DNA of 64,000 nt, taken from NCBI GenBank assembly GCA_030762175.1, contig CM060834.1:68615501-68679500 (forward strand), given 5' to 3'. Under the pieces are notes generated by a model that worked only from the letters and a program-made list of their open reading frames with translations, was not told the DNA's origin and searched no databases. The position numbers were made by a program, and so were the translations under genes. This document shows positions 57,936 to 64,000 of the stretch, in pieces. This stretch comes from Metallyticus violacea. Taxonomy: Eukaryota > Arthropoda > Insecta > Mantodea > Metallyticidae. Within the stretch, counting starts at the first letter, position 1. Each line of letters starts with the position of its first letter.

Positions 57936-58873
57936 CTGAGACTGGAAAAAAATTATAAAAACCAGAAAACCAGAAAGGGAGCTGCATGAACCTTCACGGG
58001 ATATTGACCAAGTCTAATTTCTTACACGCTACTATTTGAGCTCTATTATGATAACATAAAGAAAATATAAGATATTCTGCATTATACACTATTGAGCAAA
58101 TAATAATTTAGATATTTTATAATAAACCTTTTCTTCCCCCTTTTAGATCCAATTTTTCTGCTTCTATAATAATAGTAATTGTTTCCTTCTTTATTATTTT
58201 ACTTGTTTCTACCCTGTTTATTGGTCTGTTAAAAACAACCCCATCTTAAATGTTTGCTAGCGCACAAGCTTGCTACATTATATTTGTCAGTGCATGCATA
58301 TACAAAAAAATCAACATTCATTATAAACAGAATAAAAAAAATTATATTTTGAATTAAAACATTTAAAATTTAACAGAGAGCATCCATCTGTTTCTTTGAT
58401 TATTTATTTTTGCTTTTAGATTTGGGGGATTACAAGTATTGCGCTTGTTATTAATAAAAGAATACGAAAATGATAATGTAATAAAAACATGAAATAGAAG
58501 AGAATTATACAAAATACAAGCAGCAATGGTATAGAAGAATTATATGATAAATGAAATATTGCTTCTTTAACTAGCTTAATAACTCTATATACATAAAATG
58601 ATACACAGTTAGAATACAATAATTATTAAGTTTTTTTGCAGGGCAATCTACAATTGAAATTATATATAGGCACATGTTGAGATTTCTTTTTTGCAATACC
58701 AATAATCTACTCACATTTACAGAGCTGTAGCCTCCCAAATTTCTATTCTAAATCCTAGAAATGGTTAAATGATTCCATAGTGACATTCTTAGCATTTTGA
58801 TACTTAATATTTTGATAATCGTCTAAGAAGAAAAAAATTCATGAATTTAACTTGTTACAAGTTTGTCATAGGA

Positions 58874-59146
58874 TTGTTTTAATTGTGTTTAACGTTCGTT
58901 TTTACTACTGAGCCACCAAAGGCGGTGGACACTGATGATATATGAGATGAAATGATACACTGTGAAAGGATTTTTAAGGAAGGAAACGTTCCGCGCCTAA
59001 GTTTAGGGTACTCCGCGTCATTTTACACTTATGAGGACTGAGGAAAACCTGGAAAAAAACCTTAGGGAGGACGGTTCTGGCGGGATTCGAACCCCAGACC
59101 TCCCGCTCACGAGTCCGCGCCTTAACGACTCGGTCACCTGTGGCGA
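58874..59146 (-). repeat. tRNA-derived SINE, family C, with 12-bp target-site duplication
   Basis: The head is at the right: GGCGGGATTCGAACCCCAGA holds the reverse complement of the B box, and GACTCGGTCACCTGTGGCG lies near the A-box end. Direct repeats TTTGTCATAGGA flank it at 58862-58873 and 59147-59158. It interrupts LINE copy 2, so it is younger than that insertion. Confidence 0.93.
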
Positions 59147-59244
59147 TTTGTCATAGGACGAAGATCTATTTCGATACTTAGAAATTTGTGTGTATTCAAC
59201 CCTTATAAAATCTTTTAAATTTACGAATATTACTGAATAACAAT

Positions 59245-59735
59245 GAGGCGATTTGATCTTAATAACTGTATCACTGAACGTTGTTAATAAATATTGTTCA
59301 TATTACAATAACGAGATCCTAAAATATGCTTTCATATTTTGCTGCATTGCATAAACTGATCCTGTGAATAGTGCAAACTAATGATGCCAATGTTTGATGT
59401 GATGATTATGATGAATATTGTTTAAGAGCACAAAACTACTATGGTCATTAGCACTCAAACATACTGAAACGATTCCAATAATAAAAAAATGTAAATCATC
59501 CACACTAAAATACTGCGCATAGAACAAGCGACAAAGACAAGTCGGCCAATACAAATAAAAATTCCATTAACAAATAACAAGCGCAATACATTTCAACAAT
59601 GTAATAAAATACACCATCAATTGCTAGAAACATAACGGGTTTAAATTGTGCTAAAAAAAAGTTGCACATAAAGCAATAATGAAAAAAAAATCATACCTTG
59701 CTCCAAAAACAAAACGCAAATACGCATAAAATGGA
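59245..59735. other. Intergenic stretch, nothing recognised
   Basis: AT-rich, with no feature supported. Confidence 0.35.
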
Positions 59736-59739
59736 GCAC

Positions 59740-60340
59740 TCTCTTGACAGCAACATTATCCGCTAGGACTTCCTCAAAAGAGGAGGGCAACCCTGGGAAA
59801 TTCTAAAACCCGCTAGATGATAGCATTCCATTAAAATGTAACGCACTGTAAAGGGGTGATTACAATTGGAACACGCTGAAGCTAGTTAATCTTTAAAAAG
59901 GTGACAGTGATTAAAACAACAATGCCCAATCCGCAAACGTGCTGAAACCACTTCTTCGCGAGGAACTGCGCGAGACATGTTAACCAATTAAAAAGGTGTC
60001 AGATTTGCATTTCCGAAGTTTATTATTTCGGATCAAAAGCAATTCTTCGCACCAGTGGAAAAAACGTTCCTTCATATAACCGCCTGTTTTGCCCGAGTAA
60101 AGACGTCGCTGAATTGCGGCTGGGTTTAAAAAGGCATATTTTGCTGCGACATGTGCGGCGTCATTGCCTGGAATTTCCCCATGACCAGGAACCCATAGCA
60201 GTGTTACGCTGACGTCCTTGCCAACTAGCGCAAACACTGTATCCTGGACTTTCTGTACAAGAGGTGGGAATTGTACAGGTTACGAATGCTTAACAGAGCA
60301 CCCAAGATTTCGGAAAAAATTACACAGTCCACCAGTCACT
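59740..60340 (-). pseudogene. LINE RNase H domain and 3' coding remnant
   Basis: Minus strand: SIRNLYNSHLLYRKSRIQ at about 60290-60240, a frameshift, then the ORF 60237-59980 with VSVTLLWVPGHGEIPGNDAA and HVAAKYA. This is the LINE RNase H signature (WVPGHxxIxGNExADxxAK), with the usual ADxxAK Asp replaced by His. In other frames the downstream sequence gives a CRLRIGHCCFNHC-type tail and a zinc-knuckle-like CSNCNHPFTVRYILMEC, typical after RNase H in R1/I-group LINEs. It is a different LINE group from the neighbours, which show no RNase H. Confidence 0.82.
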
Positions 60341-60639
60341 GTTTTAATACAAATAAAAGCGCCCGATAAACATTTTGGCTTATTTGTAAGACTTTTTTTT
60401 TCATTTGTTACTTATAGTGTGAAGGAAACATTTAATTATTTAAACAGAGAACATAAATGTATATTTCTATTTTATTGCTACTGTTTCACAAAAGGTAGAC
60501 CGTAAAACTTAACCTTGCTATGCATTACCTTGTATTGTAATTTGAAACTAGCAGTGAACCCGTTTTAGTGTACATATAATTAACCATTATTTTCTTCTTT
60601 TCTTTTACTATTTCAAAGGATGAAGCAACAAACAGAATA

Positions 60640-61305
60640 CATGCTCAATAGAGCTGTTAGCAGACATTATTGTGCTTAGTAAATTCGAGAGCCATTAGCA
60701 CCAGACGGACAAGGCCGGGGACGTGGAGTAATACTTTGCTATAAAGTTGCGATGAACAGAGTATAGTAGTCTTGTCATAAATGTTTTGATTTTGTACATT
60801 TTCTTTATTTCTTATATAAAAGTTCATGAGTGATTTTATATTACATGGAAGAGTTAAAATTTCAAATTGCCTAAAGAGGTTTCTGCACGAATGCACGTAC
60901 TCCATAGCATGCATTGCTAAGTTCAGGTAAGATGGGATTAATGTTAGGCTTTCAATTCAGAAGGTTCTCAAGTATTAAACCAAGGGATTTAATATCTTTG
61001 GTTTGTAGCAATACGCTGTCATTGTAAGCTATCCGTAATTGGAAAATTTTAAGGTCTGTGAGTGATGAATTACATAACATTTGTTTTATTTAGATTTGCT
61101 TTGAACCATACATACAAGGAGCTCAGAAATAGATTTAGTTTAATGGCACAATCATTAAGGCCATTTCCATTTATTAGTATGCTTGTGTCATCTGCAAATA
61201 GAACCGTAATACCTACATCTTGGAAAGATAAGGAGGGATCATTTATATACATCAGAAAAAGAAGAGGGCCCAGAACATCCTTGAGGCACTCCATGGTTAA
61301 CTGCT
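60640..61305 (-). pseudogene. LINE reverse transcriptase remnant (minus), internally deleted
   Basis: The ORF at 61294-61070 holds VLGPLLFLMYINDPSLSF and TVLFADDTSILINGNG, the RT motif and the FADD active site, then KANLNKTNVM. Downstream are HSSLTDLKIFQLRIAYND, LGLILENLLN and LSNACYGVRAF, broken by stops. The ORF 60914-60657 gives CRNLFRQFEILTLPCNI and NQNIYDKT, the usual LINE ending (xxCxxLFKELxILTxPxLYI). The segment between is shorter than normal. Confidence 0.82.
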
Positions 61306-61309
61306 CTAA

Positions 61310-63180
61310 AATAAATATCCCAAACTATACCATCAAACGAAAAGGCAAGAATTACTATGAACTGCACAAATACATTGGAATGGAATGTTATAAAACTAGA
61401 TATAAACAACTTAGGAGAGAATATTTAGAACAATTAAGAGAGCATATACGAACAGCATTTATGCACAGAATCCGTTGTTTAAATTACATCTAAATCTTTA
61501 TGGAAAAGTTTAAATAAAAAAGAAGTAGTACAAGTGAATCAGAAGACTTACAAATAAATACTGACGGAAAATTTGAAAAAAAAAAAAGCAAACAAAAACA
61601 ATTAAAATTTGTGAATACATTACGAACCATTATCTGAATGTTATGTCTCAAATATAAAACAATAAAAATGTATATTATTATGGATACTCTAAGTACACCT
61701 GTGTATGTAAAACCCACAAATATACATGAAACTATTAAAATAATAACTCGTCTACCGAGTAAAAATACATTAGGTTGGAATGAAATCAGTCCTAGTCTAT
61801 TAGAATACTGTAAGATTGAATTAGTCAAACCCTTAGAATATTTCATAAATTCCTCAATTTAAAATGGAACATTACCTAACTGTTTAAAGATAAGTGTTGT
61901 AAGACCTGTATTTAAGAAGGGTGATAAATTTAACATTAGTAATTACAGGCCAATTACGTTAACATCTGAGAGTGGAAAAATTTATGAAAAATTCTTCTAA
62001 CTAGGTTCGCAGTTTTATTTTTCTTTTCTTTTCTTTCTTTCTTTTTTATGACAGAAAGGTTCTCTTTAACTTTCAACATAGCTGTAGAAAGGACTTAACC
62101 GTAACTGCTGTAGTGATTATGTTCATCAGGTTTTAAAGTTATTAGAACAGCATAAAAAGCTGGATACCTTATATTTTTATTTATCAAGGGCTTTTGATAA
62201 TGTGAGACATGATCTTTTGTTATATAAGTTCAAATCTAATGAGATTAGAGCAATTTTCCATAAAGTATGCAAATCTTATCGTACGCATAGAAAACAAACA
62301 ACTGAAATTTTTATTAAAAAGATTATTTCTTATTTAAAGTAAGTTCTCTATATGGATTAGTAAAATATGGAATCCCACAAGCTCTCGGTCCCATTAAAGT
62401 TTTCAATATATGGAAATTATATTTTCAGTCACATAATTCTATTACTTCTTAAGCAAATGATGCCACTGTAAATTCTTTGGGGTGAATGTAATAAGTCTCT
62501 CGGGGACTACATCTCTCTGAGTTCAGAGCAAAGCATTTATTTTTTTTCAATTTCAATAATCTTGTTAAAAAAAATATGAAATTTGATCCAGTTAAAAGAA
62601 ATGCTTGAATATAAAATCTGTGAGTGGGTAGATACATATATTTTTAGGGACATGGAGAGATAATAAATTAACATTGGCGAAACATATATATGTTTATGCT
62701 ACATGTAGCAAAAAATGTAAATGGACATATCTGTTGAGATTTTTTAAAGAAGCGTGTGGCTACAAAGAGTAAACATGATTTTTATGGTATAATTTACTCA
62801 CATCTACATTATGGTATTTAGCTCCGGGCGGCTGCAGCAAAGGTGCATATGGATATATTATTTAGAACAAAATTATTAGGCTAATTTCTAAATTAGAATA
62901 TAGACAATTTTGTAAGGATACATTTATAAAACATGAAATATTAACTGTCTACTCTCTTTATGTGTATAAGGATATATGATGCAATGAAGCAAAGAATTTT
63001 ATAAAAATAGTGAAATTCATGACTGTAATACCAGAAAAAGTAAATATTGTCATAGGTATACCTCTTGTACAATAAATTACCAGCAAAGATCAAATCTGTA
63101 TAAAAATATAAATTTAAGAATTTTGATCCTTTTAGATCTTCTCGTTAACCTTTCTCTTCACAATTCTTCTTAATTGCCGT
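61310..63180 (+). pseudogene. LINE reverse transcriptase remnant (plus)
   Basis: Plus-strand order: NCSKINIPNYTIKRKGKNYY and CYKTRYKQLRREYLEQLRE (linker before RT), VYVKPTNIHETIKIITRLPS, LGWNEISPSLLEYCK (S.G.D.I....L at RT entry), PNCLKISVVRPVFKKGDKFN and ISNYRPITL at 61870-61960 (FKKGD...NYRPISL), then LSRAFDNVRHD at 62185-62215 (DxxKAFDxVxH, RT motif A). A long decayed stretch leads to the C-terminal HDCNTRKSKYCH near 63020. The FADD block is not recognisable. It begins where the opposite-strand LINE (60640-61305) ends. Confidence 0.82.
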
Positions 63181-63284
63181 TATCTTGTAAACAGATGTTT
63201 ATATTTTTTGTATAAATTGTAAGTTGTGTTGTGTACGCAATATTGTAACCTTACATCTGGCAATGTCGGAAACTGGAATTACAA

Positions 63285-63287
63285 GTC

Positions 63288-63360
<73 letters not shown>
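63285..63360. repeat. (ATT)n microsatellite, probable LINE tail
   Basis: About 24 ATT units directly after the 3' end of the plus-strand LINE. Several LINE groups end in simple 3' tails of this kind. Confidence 0.9.
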
Positions 63361-63361
<1 letters not shown>

Positions 63362-63439
63362 GCCATCACTATTAATATTATTTTTTAAACATGCCCAAGT
63401 CTCTATATCTTCCTTCTCACATTCATGAGCCAGATATAC

Positions 63440-63718
63440 CGCCATGGGTGGACGAGGTCGACATGACGCGGACTCGTAAGCGGGAGGTCTGGGGTTGGAA
63501 TCCCACCAGCATCGTCCTCCCTGACTGAGGTTTGTTTCCAGGTTTTCCTCATTCCTCATAAGTGGCAAATGCTGAGAAGATACCCTGAACTTAGGTCTGG
63601 AACGTTTCCTTCCTTAAAAATCCTTTCCCAATATATCATTTCATCTCATGTATCATCAGTGTCCACTGCCTGTGGTGCCTCAGTAGTGAAAACGGGCGTT
63701 AAGCACTATTCAAAAAAT
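63440..63718 (+). repeat. tRNA-derived SINE, family C
   Basis: GCGGACTCGTAAGCGGGAGG leads to the B-box region GGTTGGAATCCCACC. The body has TTTCCAGGTTTTCCTCATTC, CTCATAAGTGGCAAATGC, AATATATCATTTCATCTCAT and GTGTCCACTGCCTGTGGTGC. It ends GCGTTAAGCACTATTCAAAA. Full length, and it sits just after the LINE (ATT)n tail. Confidence 0.88.
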
Positions 63719-63724
63719 GAGCCA

Positions 63725-64000
63725 AATATGCCTTTGACCTCAATGATTATTCAGATACAAGCTCCAATGAACTACAGCGGCACAAACTAAGTAGCTTACA
63801 GATAAATAAATGTAAACAAAATGTTGGCATGTAAAAAAGGGAACAAGCTTAGCAGGGATGATAAACAGTGGCTAGAGGAGAGTGAAATTCAGATGATAAG
63901 AAAATTTTATTATTGGGGGTAAGGCTGAACAGTAACGGAAAATAAACAGAACAATAGGAAAATTAGCTACCAACAGAATAAGAACGTGCTTGAACATTTT
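63725..64000. other. Right edge of the window, nothing recognised
   Basis: AT-rich, with no supported feature. Confidence 0.3.

Larger units (their letters stand above)
57540..59240 (-). mobile_element. LINE 3' portion, copy 2, with nested insertions
   Basis: Paralogous to 51175-52310 in the same orientation. Shared blocks include GAAAATGCATTGAG, AGCAACCTCCT, TTTTAGATCCAATTTTTCTG, ACATAAAATGA(C/T)A(T/C)ACAGTTAG, TTGCAATACCAATAAT and TAGAAATTTGTGT. Relative to copy 1 it carries a 51-nt poly(T) at 57645, a small family C SINE tail at 57888-57935, an extra about 75 bp near 58310, and a complete SINE at 58874-59146. It is 5'-truncated near 59240, losing the RT motifs that copy 1 keeps. Confidence 0.75.

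Noticed and set aside
61490..61846. 118-codon minus ORF with hydrophobic segments, apparently a membrane protein
   Set aside because: Antisense to LINE coding sequence (VYVKPTNIHETIKI... on the plus strand). The hydrophobicity comes from AT-rich complement codons.
63440..63510. tRNA gene at the head of SINE family C
   Set aside because: The same 270-bp unit with the same tail occurs at 14595, 24935 and 58874, so it is a SINE, not a tRNA gene.
1..64000. CRISPR array, bacterial operon or phage-like defence system
   Set aside because: No regularly spaced direct repeats with unique spacers, no ribosome binding sites or operon layout. Intron-containing genes and SINEs show eukaryotic nuclear DNA.

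Overview
This is AT-rich eukaryotic nuclear DNA, almost certainly from an insect. It has spliced genes with multi-kilobase introns, tRNA-derived SINEs, mariner, Tc1, Penelope and non-LTR elements, and a RACK1 protein whose C-terminal half reads like insect RACK1. The combination of long introns, abundant decayed transposons and DUF4817-type elements would fit a large-genome insect such as a cockroach or termite, but that placement is inference. No bacterial operons, CRISPR arrays, rRNA genes or functional tRNA genes were seen.

The backbone of the window is one complete gene on the minus strand, RACK1 (ribosome-bound WD40 scaffold, 318 aa). It has seven coding exons between 40184 (ATG) and 14058 (stop), all with GT/AG boundaries and phases that join exactly. 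Just upstream is a plausible TATA-like box plus a polypyrimidine (TCT/TOP-type) start. Its introns are 9.6, 5.7, 0.08, 3.2, 5.3 and 1.3 kb, and most recognisable sequence in the long ones is transposon-derived.

Left of RACK1 (1-14057): a mariner remnant, two inverted copies of a DUF4817 element, SINEs, and a Penelope-like element with a GIY-YIG endonuclease. There are also the last two exons and poly(A) signal of an unidentified plus-strand gene (6875-7393), a decayed RhoGEF-like pseudogene (10230-10790), an unassigned ORF (12335-12607), and a second Penelope family member bounded by a perfect 40-nt inverted repeat.

Inside RACK1: several more Penelope remnants, SINEs (one with a clear target-site duplication), a Tc1/mariner-superfamily DDE relic (19060-20220), a nearly full-length mariner with intact inverted repeats (26039-27338), a Harbinger-like element (34703-35809) and an ISXO2/Merlin-like transposase relic (38480-39000).

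Right of RACK1 (40300-64000): fragments of possible hAT, MULE, RTE-like LINE and Tc1 elements, then two copies of one LINE family in the same orientation flanking a single-exon MATH/BTB gene (53869-54957, minus). The window ends in a LINE-rich block with an RNase H fragment, two LINEs head to head, and SINEs. Apart from RACK1, the BTB gene and the two terminal exons at 6875-7393, nearly everything recognisable is a transposable-element relic. I did not find a convincing new multi-gene system. The most open items are the unidentified gene end at 6875-7393, the long perfect inverted repeats of the Penelope-like elements, and the RACK1 promoter.
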